Shown here: piece by piece, positions 8,981-16,666 of the stretch
Layout of the letters: each line of letters opens with the position of its first letter
How positions within the stretch are numbered: the first letter of the stretch is position 1
Origin: Planosporangium flavigriseum
GTDB lineage: Bacteria; Actinomycetota; Actinomycetes; Mycobacteriales; Micromonosporaceae
Direction of reading: 5' to 3'
Assembly: GCF_011947225.1 (NCBI RefSeq)
Contig: NZ_JAATVW010000002.1
Span: forward strand, 310,001-374,000
DNA: 64,000 nucleotides
Notes under the pieces: model-generated
Told to the model about the DNA's origin: nothing
Seen by the model: only the letters and a program-made list of their open reading frames with translations
The model's database searches: none
Translations under genes and position numbers: made by a program

Positions 8981-9514
8981 ATGCGCCCGGTCCTGCGACT
9001 GCTCGGTACACGTTACGGCGTAGCCCTCGTGCTCGCCCTGCTCGTCCTGGGCATCGTCGGAATCACGCGCGCAGTCGCTGGGTCTTACCAGGCGACAACG
9101 TTCGGACCCGCGGTCGAGCCATCATTCAGCAGCAGCATCGACCCGACCGCGGGAGACGACAGCGTACTAACTCCCGATAGCCCGGCGCCGCCGAGCACCA
9201 GCCCAGGCGCACCGGAGCCCGCGAAGGTCGCGATCGATTTTGTGCAGGCCTGGCTCAACCACACCGGTGTGACAGCCGAGCAGTGGCGAGCGGGCTTCGC
9301 CAAGTACGCCACCTCTGCGCTGCGTGACAAGCTCAAGGACACCGATCCGGCGGGCGTCCCGGCGCAGCGGGTGACCGGCTCGGTCGTCCTCGAGAACCGC
9401 GCGGCTCAGTTCGTCGAAGCGAGCCTGCCTCTTGACTCGGGCACGGTGCACCTGCGACTCCTCTCTACCAACGGTCGGTGGCTCGTCGATGGGGTCGACT
9501 GGGAGCGCACATGA
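8981..9514 (+). CDS. Single-span membrane protein with NTF2-like domain, VirB8/TcpC-like
   Basis: A 177-residue protein with one N-terminal membrane span (about 8-28, ALVLALLVLGIVGITRA), a Ser/Pro-rich linker, then a soluble domain from about 80. That domain begins AIDFVQAWLNHTGVTAEQW and ends GRWLVDGVDWERT. Short proteins with one span and an NTF2-like extracytoplasmic domain are the VirB8/TcpC scaffold class of T4SS, and this one lies in the expected position after the VirB6-like gene. The stop overlaps the next start (ATGA at 9511-9514). Confidence 0.65.
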   Translation: MRPVLRLLGTRYGVALVLALLVLGIVGITRAVAGSYQATTFGPAVEPSFSSSIDPTAGDDSVLTPDSPAPPSTSPGAPEPAKVAIDFVQAWLNHTGVTAEQWRAGFAKYATSALRDKLKDTDPAGVPAQRVTGSVVLENRAAQFVEASLPLDSGTVHLRLLSTNGRWLVDGVDWERT

Positions 9515-10680
9515 CGACCGACTCTCAGGAACCCAGACGGATCCGCATCGGCTTGGTCATCGCGCTGACAGCAGCACTGGCCCTGTTGTGCTGCGGCGGC
9601 GGCACGGCCGCGTTCTTCCTGGACGGCTTGAACGGTTCGACCAACTCACAGGCGTTCGGGGCGGACTGCGGTAAGCGCGGGCTGGTCGTCGACCCCAACC
9701 GCACCTTCGAGCGGGTCGGTTCGCTCGGCGACGCCCAGATGCGTAACGCGGCCACCATCATCGCGGTCGGCCAAAAGATGCAGGTACCACCGCGCGGCTG
9801 GATCATTGCCGTCGCAACCGCACTACAGGAATCCAACCTGAACAACCTGGGCGACCTGGGCCCGAGAAACGACCACGACTCCCTGGGACTGTTCCAGCAG
9901 CGGCCCAGCCAGGGCTGGGGAACGCCCGAGGAAATCATGAACCCGGAGTACTCGTCCAGGAAGTTCTACGAAAAGCTGATCACGCTGCGCGACTGGGGGA
10001 AGATGCGGTTGACCGACGCGGCGCAAATGGTGCAGCGCAGCGCCTATCCCGACGCGTACGCCAAGCACGAGGGCAAAGCCGCGTTGATCGTCGACAAGCT
10101 CACCGACGGAGCCGCCCGAGCGGCAGGATCGCTGGTCGACCTACGCTGTGTCTTCCCTGGTGAGATCTCGGCGTCCGGTTGGACGATTCCGGTACGCGCC
10201 CTTGTCGGATCGGGTTTCCGCACCGCCGACCGCCCTAACCACTTCGGCGTCGATCTCGCGGTGGAGAAAGGTACGGAGGTGCACGCGGCATCCGCCGGAG
10301 TGGTCATCACCGCCCAGTGCAACGCCCATTCGGCGAACGGTGGGCCGTGGAGCTGCAACGTCGACGGTTCGCCCGCAATCGGGGGCTGTGGCTGGTACGT
10401 CGACATCCTGCACGCCGGCAACGTGATCACTCGGTACTGCCACATGGTCCGCAAGCCAGACGTCACGGTCGGCCAGACCGTCACGGCTGGCCAGCGGATC
10501 GGGTACTCCGGTTCAAGCGGCAACTCGTCCGGTCCGCACGTTCACTTCGAGGTGCACCTCAACGGCGACTCCAGCAACAACGGCGCGATCAATCCGTTGC
10601 CGTTCATGCAGCAGATGGGCGCTCCGCTCGGGCTCAACGAGCCGGTCGCGACAGCACCGGTCGGGACGGCATCGCCGTGA
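9511..10680 (+). CDS. Membrane-anchored murein hydrolase: lysozyme-like plus M23 peptidase domains
   Basis: A 389-residue protein with an N-terminal span (about 11-36, containing LLCCGGGTAAFF) and two predicted cell-wall-cutting domains. Residues ~70-195 look like a lytic transglycosylase/lysozyme-like fold, with the candidate acid in ALQESNL near 112 and DSLGLFQQRPSQGWG following. Residues ~225-375 form an M23 (LytM) metallopeptidase with zinc ligands HFGVD near 246 and HVHFE near 345. Combined SLT-M23 enzymes are the VirB1-like peptidoglycan-opening component of Gram-positive T4SS. The ATG at 9511 is chosen over the longer frame because it overlaps the upstream stop. Confidence 0.88.
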   Translation: MTTDSQEPRRIRIGLVIALTAALALLCCGGGTAAFFLDGLNGSTNSQAFGADCGKRGLVVDPNRTFERVGSLGDAQMRNAATIIAVGQKMQVPPRGWIIAVATALQESNLNNLGDLGPRNDHDSLGLFQQRPSQGWGTPEEIMNPEYSSRKFYEKLITLRDWGKMRLTDAAQMVQRSAYPDAYAKHEGKAALIVDKLTDGAARAAGSLVDLRCVFPGEISASGWTIPVRALVGSGFRTADRPNHFGVDLAVEKGTEVHAASAGVVITAQCNAHSANGGPWSCNVDGSPAIGGCGWYVDILHAGNVITRYCHMVRKPDVTVGQTVTAGQRIGYSGSSGNSSGPHVHFEVHLNGDSSNNGAINPLPFMQQMGAPLGLNEPVATAPVGTASP

Positions 10681-11288
10681 CGGATCCACTCTCCGACTGG
10701 AGTTTCGATGCCCTGTCCGCCCCGACACCGGCGCCGACACTGCCGCTGCCCGCCGCAGCACATGGCTCCGTCCGGGGCCGTCGCGTGATCATCGGCCTTC
10801 CCGGACTCGGCTGGCGCGGTGACATGCGAGCCGACTCACCGGTGATACAGGGCAGCCGCACATACGTGCCGGTACTGGCGGAGCAGGAGTGGTATCGCGC
10901 GGAAGCTGAGCAGATCGAGGCGTTCGCTCCCATGGTGCCCATCGAGCGGGTATGGGTGGAGGTGGTCACATCATCGTCCACAATGGCAAAGAACGGTGAG
11001 CGCGACCTGATTTCACGGCTCGTGTCTCTCGACGCGCCGCCCCGCCGGGATCCGGTACCGGCGCGTGACGCCGCCTCCCTGACCGGACGACGTGTGATCA
11101 CTTTTTCCGGCACTGGTGAAAAGGCCGGCCATCAGCGAGACCTCCGAGCGGTGACCGAGCCCTATGCCAGCTCCGACGGAGACATCTCCGTGCGCGTCGC
11201 CAGGGAACTCGACTGGTACCGGTGGGCGTGGAGCGGCAATGCACCTAAGACCCTTGAGGTGCCTGTGCATCTGCTGTGGCTGGAGTAG
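10677..11288 (+). CDS. Conserved-looking protein of unknown function, last gene of the T4SS-like locus
   Basis: A 203-residue protein that I do not recognise. It starts at the GTG overlapping the M23 gene stop (GTGA at 10677-10680), so it belongs to the same operon. It has no signal peptide or membrane span. The N-terminal ~35 residues are Pro/Ala-rich. The remainder is mixed alpha/beta, with VIIGLPGLGWRGDM near 37-50 and a Trp-rich end (ELDWYRWAWSG near 177-187). Its position suggests a cytoplasmic accessory factor of the envelope machine. It ends at 11288, directly abutting the convergent gene that ends at 11289. Confidence 0.65.
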   Translation: MTDPLSDWSFDALSAPTPAPTLPLPAAAHGSVRGRRVIIGLPGLGWRGDMRADSPVIQGSRTYVPVLAEQEWYRAEAEQIEAFAPMVPIERVWVEVVTSSSTMAKNGERDLISRLVSLDAPPRRDPVPARDAASLTGRRVITFSGTGEKAGHQRDLRAVTEPYASSDGDISVRVARELDWYRWAWSGNAPKTLEVPVHLLWLE

Positions 11289-11837
11289 TCAGCCGAGGCG
11301 ACTCGCCCCGCAGACTCGCCATCCGGATTGATTCTTCATTGCAAAACGCCAGAGCTGAGTCGACCGTGAGACCGGCGTACTGAGCTGGAGGTCTGTTTCC
11401 ACGGCCGCAGATTCGCCCTTTGTCCGCACGTTCAAGTTCGCAGTCTGCACAGTGAACCGGGTATTAAACTGACCCTCTCGCACCCGGAGGTCCGAGACCA
11501 CCTGATTAAGTTCACTAAGCTCCGCGTCGCGGCACGTGAACAGAGCCACCCGGCTGTGATCTCTTTCGTTGAACGTCGCTTCCACGAACTGCTCCACAAC
11601 AACTGCGGGAGTCTTACGATCGGGCTCACTGATCTGACGGTAGAAGACATACCCGAAACCCAGACCACCGACGCACAGCACGGCGAGCGCTCCCAGCACC
11701 ACCGCCAGGGCGATCGTGACGACTCGCCTCCGGCTGCGACCGGCGGGCACCGCCGGCGCAGCGTCCACCTTGGAGGGCACCACGACGCCGCTCTCCTGCT
11801 GCGATGACGGCTCGGGCAGCTTCGGCTCGTCGCTCAC
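11289..11837 (-). CDS. DUF4878/Rv0361-like membrane-anchored protein
   Basis: A 182-residue protein. The cytoplasmic head is Ser/Pro-rich (about 1-40). One span follows (about 45-68, VTIALAVVLGALAVLCVGGLGF), then an extracytoplasmic domain with VVVEQFVEATFNERDHSRVA and a terminal GWRVCGASRLG. The architecture and the paired Cys match the protein at 45231-45875, so they are likely paralogues of the NTF2-like DUF4878 type. The role is unknown. The GTG at 11837 was chosen because TACGCT lies six bases upstream. The gene converges on the T4SS-like operon with no intergenic base. Confidence 0.72.
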   Translation of the reverse strand: MSDEPKLPEPSSQQESGVVVPSKVDAAPAVPAGRSRRRVVTIALAVVLGALAVLCVGGLGFGYVFYRQISEPDRKTPAVVVEQFVEATFNERDHSRVALFTCRDAELSELNQVVSDLRVREGQFNTRFTVQTANLNVRTKGESAAVETDLQLSTPVSRSTQLWRFAMKNQSGWRVCGASRLG

Positions 11838-11843
11838 CGCATC

Positions 11844-11849
11844 AGCGTA
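11844..11849 (-). promoter_or_regulatory. Putative -10 box, leaderless start of the DUF4878-like gene
   Basis: TACGCT on the minus strand with a six-base spacer to the GTG at 11837. The identical TACGCT-N6-start arrangement precedes glxA, marP and the first Get3-like ATPase in this window. Confidence 0.5.
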
Positions 11850-11927
11850 TCCCGATTGGTATTGCTGCGCTCGACCGCGAAGGCGGGGGCGGAAGCGGCA
11901 GACCACCTCCCGCTCCCGCCGGTACGC

Positions 11928-12633
11928 CTACACCCCGCTGGTCACGAACTGGCGGTGCAGCGCCAGCTTCGCCGGCGTCTCGGCCGGCTTCTGCTTGTAC
12001 ATGAAGCTGTGCCGTGCGGCGGCGAAGCCGTTGCGGTCGTCGAACATGTCCCTGGCCATCTCGGCCAGTTCCCGCGTCTCGTAGTACGACAGCGGCTTCG
12101 TGGCCCTCCGGGCCCGCTCGGCCTTCTCCTCCAAGGTCGAGCGGAACCCACAGGTGCCGGCCCACGCCGCAGCCTCCTCGTGCAGCCACGTGGCGAACGC
12201 GTCAGACTCTCGGGGTCCGACCGCGTCAACCAGGCCGATCGACCGCGCCTGGGCCGCGTCGACCGGAAGCCACTCGGCGGTGAGCCGGGCCGCGGTCGGC
12301 GCCGACCCGCAGCGGCAGCGTGTACGTGTGCAGTTCAGAGCCGAACAGTCCCATCTTGCAGTAGGGATTGGGCACGACCCCGTCCCGGGCGAGCACGATG
12401 TCGGCCCCGAGACCCAATATCTCCCCGCCTGCGCCTGCGGTTCCGGCGTACGCGGAAATGACCACCTGGTTGGACGCGGTGATGATGCGTCGGCAGACTG
12501 TGTTGATCGCGCGGATGTTGGCCCACGCCTCGGTGGCCGGGTCGGCGGCGCGGATGCGGCGCACGATGCTCTCCGCGTCGCCTTTCCATTCGAATGCCCG
12601 ATCCTCCTGGCGCAGCAGCGGTTGCGCGCCGTC
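11928..12633 (-). pseudogene. hoxX: hoxX relic (hydrogenase maturation), truncated, deleted and frameshifted
   Basis: Two minus-strand frames together reproduce the C-terminal half of HoxX. Frame one (from about 12633) gives PLLRQEDRAFEWKGDAESIV, the linker that follows the formyltransferase domain. Near 12538 it jumps directly to ATEAWANIRAINTVCRRII and the crotonase-like core (AGGEILGLGADIVLAR, then NPYCKMGLFGSELHTYTLP). Around 12291-12306 the frame changes, and RLTAEWLPVDAAQARSIGLV onward continues to the usual HoxX end (SFMYKQKPAETPAKLALHR). The N-terminal formyltransferase, an internal segment and the reading frame are lost. No hydrogenase genes are nearby. The call rests on recognised family motifs. 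Confidence 0.78.
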
Positions 12634-12683
12634 ACGTCCGTCGCCAGAGTTCCGAATCGGGCGGGAGTTGGATTGCTGAAAAG

Positions 12684-12723
12684 AGCAAGGCCGGTACGGC
12701 GTGCTCGCCGTACCGGCCTTGCT
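12684..12723 (-). terminator. Strong hairpin downstream of folE
   Basis: A perfect 17-base-pair inverted repeat (arms 12684-12700 and 12707-12723) with a six-base loop GTGCTC lies just after the folE stop. There is no long T-tract, as is common in high-GC genomes. It probably ends the hpt-ftsH-folE transcription unit. Confidence 0.8.
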
Positions 12724-12736
12724 GTGCTCAGTTGTG

Positions 12737-13462
12737 TCAGCGCTGCAGGATCAGACCCATGGCCTCGGCGCGGGTCTTGGCATCCTCGCGGAGCAGGCCG
12801 CGCACGGCTGACGTGATCGTACGGGCGCCGCCCTTCTTGATGCCGCGCATCGCCATGCACATGTGCTCGCACTCCAGGACAGCGATCACGCCGCGCGGCT
12901 CCAGTTGCTTCATCAGCAGGTCGGCGATCTGGGACGTGAGCCGCTCCTGCACCTGCGGCCGCCGGGCGTACACCTCGACCAGCCGGGCGAGCTTCGACAG
13001 GCCGGTGATCCGCCCGTCCGTCCCCGGGATGTAGCCGATGTGGGCCACGCCGTGGAACGGCAGCAGGTGATGCTCACAGAGGCTCATCACCTCGATGTCC
13101 CGGACGAGCACCAACTCCTCGTGGTTGGCCTCGAACGTCGTGGTGAGCACCTGAGCCGGGTCGACCCGCAGGCCGGCGAAGAGCTCGGCGTACGCCCGCG
13201 CGACCCGGGCCGGCGTACGGCGCAGGCCGTCGCGGTCGGGGTCCTCGCCGACGGCGATCAGGATCTCCCGGACAGCGGCCTCGATCCGCGGCAGGTCGAC
13301 GACGCTCTCGACGCTGGTACCACCCAGCCGCCCGTTGACAAGACGGGCGGCCAGGTAGTCGAGCGAGTCGTCTTCCTCGAGGGAGTCGACATAGCCGTTC
13401 GAGTCGTCAGTCTCCGGCTCCGTGCAGCTCCCCGAGGGTCTCGGCTCCAGTAGACCGGTCAG
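12737..13462 (-). CDS. folE: GTP cyclohydrolase I (start codon non-canonical or unclear)
   Basis: FolE opens GTP to 7,8-dihydroneopterin triphosphate, the first step of folate synthesis. Catalytic and zinc motifs are intact: [20 protein letters not shown] and LECEHMCM. The family block [18 protein letters not shown] lies upstream of the first in-frame GTG (13150), so that GTG cannot be the start. The frame is open upstream to 13531 but contains no ATG, GTG or TTG. The best candidate is CTG at 13462, which overlaps the ftsH stop (CTGA) and has GGGGA nine bases before it, giving 241 residues. A frameshift or a sequencing error is the alternative. Confidence 0.85.
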   Translation of the reverse strand: MTGLLEPRPSGSCTEPETDDSNGYVDSLEEDDSLDYLAARLVNGRLGGTSVESVVDLPRIEAAVREILIAVGEDPDRDGLRRTPARVARAYAELFAGLRVDPAQVLTTTFEANHEELVLVRDIEVMSLCEHHLLPFHGVAHIGYIPGTDGRITGLSKLARLVEVYARRPQVQERLTSQIADLLMKQLEPRGVIAVLECEHMCMAMRGIKKGGARTITSAVRGLLREDAKTRAEAMGLILQR

Positions 13463-15480
13463 TTTGCGCCGTCCCCATTCGAACGCTCGGCCGGCGTCGC
13501 GGCATTGCTGCCGGCGCCCGCACGGGCCTCTTCAGCTTCGTCCGTGTTCGCCGCCGGCTTGCGCAGCGCGTCCAGCTCGGTGGTCGGCACGGCCGGGAAC
13601 TCCCGGCGGCGCTTGCCGTTGCCGCTGTACGGCGCCATCGGCGGCCGCTTGACCACGCGGGCACAGATCCGGGCCATGTCGGCCTGGGAGAGGGTCTCCT
13701 TCTCCATCAGCTCCTCGACGATGTTGTCGAGGACGTCCCGGTACTCGACCAGGATCTCCCACGCCTCGTCGTGCGCGAGCTCGATCAGCCCACGGACCTC
13801 GGCGTCGATGTCGGCGGCGACCTTCTCCGAGTAGTTGCGCTCGTGGCCCATCGTGCGGCCGAGGAATGGCTCGCCGTCGGTCTGGCCGTACTTCACGGCG
13901 CCGAGCCGGGAGCTCATGCCGTACTCGGTGACCATCGCGTGGGCGACGCTGGTCGCCTTCTCGATGTCGTTGCCGGCACCCGTGGTGGGCTCGTGGAACA
14001 CCAGCTCCTCCGCGGCCCGGCCGCCCAGCGCGTACGCCAGGGTGTCGATCAGCTCGGAGCGGGTCTGGGTGTACTTGTCCTCGGTGGGCAGCACGAGCGT
14101 GTGGCCCAGCGAGCGACCGCGGGACAGGATCGTCACCTTGTGCACCGGCGCGGCGTGCGGCAGCGCGTGGGCGACCAGCGCGTGACCGCCCTCGTGGTAG
14201 GCGGTGACCCGCTTCTCGTGCTCGCTCATCACCCGGGTACGCCGCTCCGGACCGGCGATCACGCGGTCGATCGCCTCCTCCAGGAAGTCGTTGGTGATCG
14301 CACGCTTGTCGACGCGGGCGGTGAGCAGGGCGGACTCGTTGATCACGTTGGCCAGGTCGGCACCGGTGAAGCCGGGGGTACGCCGGGCCACCGAGTCGAG
14401 GTCGACGTCGGGGGTGAACGGCTTGCCCTTGGCGTGGACCCGCAGGATCGCCTTGCGGCCCTCCATGTCCGGACGGTCGACGGCGATCTGCCGGTCGAAG
14501 CGGCCCGGGCGCAGCAGCGCCGGGTCGAGGATGTCCGGGCGGTTGGTGGCGGCGATCAGGATGACCCCGCCCTTGGTGTCGAAGCCGTCCATCTCGACCA
14601 GCAGCTGGTTGAGGGTCTGCTCGCGCTCGTCGTGACCACCGCCGAGGCCGGCGCCGCGGTGGCGGCCGACCGCGTCGATCTCGTCGACGAAGACGATGGC
14701 CGGCGCGTTCGCCTTGGCCTGCTCGAACAGGTCACGGACGCGGGAGGCGCCGACACCGACGAACATCTCGACGAAGTCCGAACCGGAGATGGAGTAGAAC
14801 GGCACCCCGGCCTCGCCGGCGACGGCCCGGGCAAGCAGCGTCTTACCGGTTCCGGGTGGGCCGTAGAGCAGAACGCCCTTCGGAATCTTCGCGCCCAGCG
14901 CCTGGTACTTCGCCGGAGCCTGCAGGAAGTCCTTGATCTCGTGCAGCTCCTCGACCGCCTCGTCCGAGCCCGCCACGTCGGCGAACGTCGTCTTGGGCGT
15001 GTCCTTGGAGATCAGCTTCGCCTTGGACTTGCCGAAGTTGAGCACCCGGGAGCCGCCACCCTGCATCTGCGACATGAAGAGCAGCAGGAGGATGACGAGG
15101 ACGGCGATCGGCAGCAGGTTCACCAGAAGGCCGACGACGACGCTGTCCCTGGTGACCTTGGTGTCCCAGTTGGCGAGCTTCTCCTGAGACTTCAGGGTGT
15201 TCAGCTCGGTGTAGATGTCGCGCATGGCAAGCGCAGGAACCTGCGCCTGAATCTTGGTGGTGCCGTCGACCTTCTGCTTCAGGTCGAGGCTGAGCGTCTG
15301 CTCCTTGTCCTCGACCATCGCCTTCTTCACGTTGCCCGACTGGAGCTGCGCGAGAGCCTGCGAAGTGTCGACCTTCTTGTAACTCGCCCCACCGGTGAAC
15401 AGCGTGCTCGCCGCGATGGCACCGAGGATCACAATGATGAACCAGACCACTGGCCGGCGGAAGAAACGGGTCCGTTCCAT
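13459..15480 (-). CDS. ftsH: ATP-dependent zinc metalloprotease FtsH
   Basis: A membrane-anchored AAA protease that degrades misfolded and regulatory membrane proteins. The 673 residues show a span near 10-27 ([18 protein letters not shown]), a ~85-residue extracytoplasmic domain and a second span near 112-134. The AAA module has Walker A GPPGTGKT near 210, Walker [12 protein letters not shown] near 265 and the second region of homology with RPGRFDR. The peptidase zinc site is HEGGH near 428. The tail after ~610 is hydrophilic. It lies between hpt and folE, as in related genomes, and its stop overlaps the putative folE CTG. Confidence 0.97.
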   Translation of the reverse strand: MERTRFFRRPVVWFIIVILGAIAASTLFTGGASYKKVDTSQALAQLQSGNVKKAMVEDKEQTLSLDLKQKVDGTTKIQAQVPALAMRDIYTELNTLKSQEKLANWDTKVTRDSVVVGLLVNLLPIAVLVILLLLFMSQMQGGGSRVLNFGKSKAKLISKDTPKTTFADVAGSDEAVEELHEIKDFLQAPAKYQALGAKIPKGVLLYGPPGTGKTLLARAVAGEAGVPFYSISGSDFVEMFVGVGASRVRDLFEQAKANAPAIVFVDEIDAVGRHRGAGLGGGHDEREQTLNQLLVEMDGFDTKGGVILIAATNRPDILDPALLRPGRFDRQIAVDRPDMEGRKAILRVHAKGKPFTPDVDLDSVARRTPGFTGADLANVINESALLTARVDKRAITNDFLEEAIDRVIAGPERRTRVMSEHEKRVTAYHEGGHALVAHALPHAAPVHKVTILSRGRSLGHTLVLPTEDKYTQTRSELIDTLAYALGGRAAEELVFHEPTTGAGNDIEKATSVAHAMVTEYGMSSRLGAVKYGQTDGEPFLGRTMGHERNYSEKVAADIDAEVRGLIELAHDEAWEILVEYRDVLDNIVEELMEKETLSQADMARICARVVKRPPMAPYSGNGKRRREFPAVPTTELDALRKPAANTDEAEEARAGAGSNAATPAERSNGDGAN

Positions 15481-15489
15481 ATCGTTGTC

Positions 15490-15517
15490 GGGCGCGGAGT
15501 GGCGCCCGGCACCTCCT
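15490..15517 (-). promoter_or_regulatory. Distant Shine-Dalgarno and intervening hairpin in the ftsH leader
   Basis: On the minus strand a consensus AGGAGGT (15511-15517) lies 30 bases before the ftsH ATG. Between them is a hairpin with arms GGGCGC and GCGCCC (15490-15507). Folding would bring the AGGAGGT closer to the ATG. No other ribosome-binding site is obvious, so the arrangement may modulate translation. Confidence 0.4.
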
Positions 15518-15733
15518 GATCCCAGAAGACAGTGCTCACGCCGGGTCGGTATCGACGCGAGGCCGGGTGCGCCAGGTCGGCGGCACTCCGGTTATTCGAC
15601 GGTACACCGTGTTTGCAAGAGACGCGGACGAGCACCGCCTCTACCTAGGAGGTGGTGGCAGCTTCCTGACCGGGAAAAGCGATTTGAAACCACGGACGGA
15701 AGCTGATTTAAGAGGCAAATCGGAAAAGCCGAT

Positions 15734-16306
15734 TCAGCCCTGGGCGTACACACCCTTCCGCAGCACCCCGACGTACGGAACCTCGCGGTACCGCTCGCTG
15801 TAGTCCAGGCCGTACCCCACGACGAACTCGTTCGGGATGTCGAAGCCGACGTACTTGACGGGTACGTTCACCTTCACCGCGTCGGGCTTGCGCAGAAGCG
15901 CCACGACCTCGACCGAGGCCGCCCGGCGGCTCTGCAGGTACTTCATCAGCCACGACAGGGTGAGGCCGGAGTCGACGATGTCCTCCACCACGATCACGTG
16001 GCGGCCCGCGATGTCGCTGTCGAGGTCCTTGAGGATGCGGACCACGCCGGACGACGTCGTTCCCTGGCCGTACGACGACACGGCCATGAACTCCATCTCG
16101 ACCGGTGGGCCGTACCGGCCTAGCGCCCGAGCGAAGTCAGCCATGAACATCACGGCGCCCTTGAGTACACCCACCAGCAGCACGGACTCCGCCGTCCCGT
16201 AGTCGGTGCCCACCTGCTTGGCCAACTCGTCGATCTTTTCGCGGATCTGATCTTCGCTGACGATCACCCGGTCGATGTCGGCGGCGTGCCAGTTGCCCTC
16301 GGCCAT
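15734..16306 (-). CDS. hpt: Hypoxanthine phosphoribosyltransferase
   Basis: This enzyme salvages hypoxanthine and guanine with PRPP to IMP and GMP in the cytosol. The 190-residue protein (start MAEGNWHAADIDRVIVSEDQ) carries the PRPP loop VVEDIVDSGLTLSWL near 107-121, the LLVGVLKGAVMFMADF segment and the C-terminal VGYGLDYSERYREVPYVGVL block. The ATG at 16306 gives the normal family length, and a longer frame exists upstream. The 253-base gap to ftsH allows a separate ftsH promoter. In relatives hpt normally follows tilS directly, whereas here about 3 kb intervenes. Confidence 0.95.
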   Translation of the reverse strand: MAEGNWHAADIDRVIVSEDQIREKIDELAKQVGTDYGTAESVLLVGVLKGAVMFMADFARALGRYGPPVEMEFMAVSSYGQGTTSSGVVRILKDLDSDIAGRHVIVVEDIVDSGLTLSWLMKYLQSRRAASVEVVALLRKPDAVKVNVPVKYVGFDIPNEFVVGYGLDYSERYREVPYVGVLRKGVYAQG

Positions 16307-16370
16307 GGCGACCAGCCTGCCGCATACCGCCCACGCCGCAAAACTCGGGGGTACCGCCAAGGATCATCGG

Positions 16371-16523
16371 TCACATCGGCAGCCGTCCCCGGTCACTGCG
16401 GGGCTGGCGCCAGCCATCGACGGTCGCCGTCCAGTCCGCGCCGTCCCGGCTGTCGGCGGGCAGACCCACGACGCCCGCGGCGGCGAGCAGGAGGAGAAAC
16501 AGGAAGAGTACGAGCAGAGCCAT
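16371..16523 (-). CDS. Small single-span membrane protein, unknown function
   Basis: A 50-residue protein: one N-terminal hydrophobic helix (MALLVLFLFLLLLAAAGVVG) followed by a polar tail with PADSRDGADWTATVDGWRQ. Short proteins with this helix plus DSRDGADW-type tail are, from memory, common near hpt/tilS in Micromonosporaceae. That and the clear helix support a real gene. GGAGG lies 13 bases before the ATG, which is rather long. It is co-directional with hpt, 64 bases upstream. Confidence 0.6.
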   Translation of the reverse strand: MALLVLFLFLLLLAAAGVVGLPADSRDGADWTATVDGWRQPRSDRGRLPM

Positions 16524-16654
16524 GGCGGCCAACACCTCCGGTTCGTAGGTCCTGGCCGGTGCGCACCGGGCTTGGTACGAGCATCTCCCGTCGAGCCGGC
16601 TGCACACAGTGGCAGGAATGCCATGGCTAATCAATTTTCTGCCACATTTCGCGG

Positions 16655-16660
16655 TACGCT
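16655..16660 (+). promoter_or_regulatory. Putative -10 box, leaderless start of the GlxA-like gene
   Basis: TACGCT ends six bases before the ATG at 16667, and no Shine-Dalgarno is visible. The upstream stretch (16621-16650) is noticeably AT-richer, consistent with a promoter. Confidence 0.5.
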
Positions 16661-16666
16661 CGACAC

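Noticed and set aside
3287-12633. Integrative conjugative element with att sites
   Set aside because: No integrase, relaxase, coupling ATPase or flanking direct repeat could be seen, and the nearest tRNA is 40 kb away. I treat it as a fixed T4SS-like locus.
11928-12872. Single 314-codon minus-strand reading frame
   Set aside because: Its N-terminal third is the wrong frame of folE and its terminator. Only the last ~115 codons carry HoxX similarity.
13771-15519. 582-codon plus-strand frame opposite ftsH
   Set aside because: Antisense shadow of ftsH, which is unambiguous.
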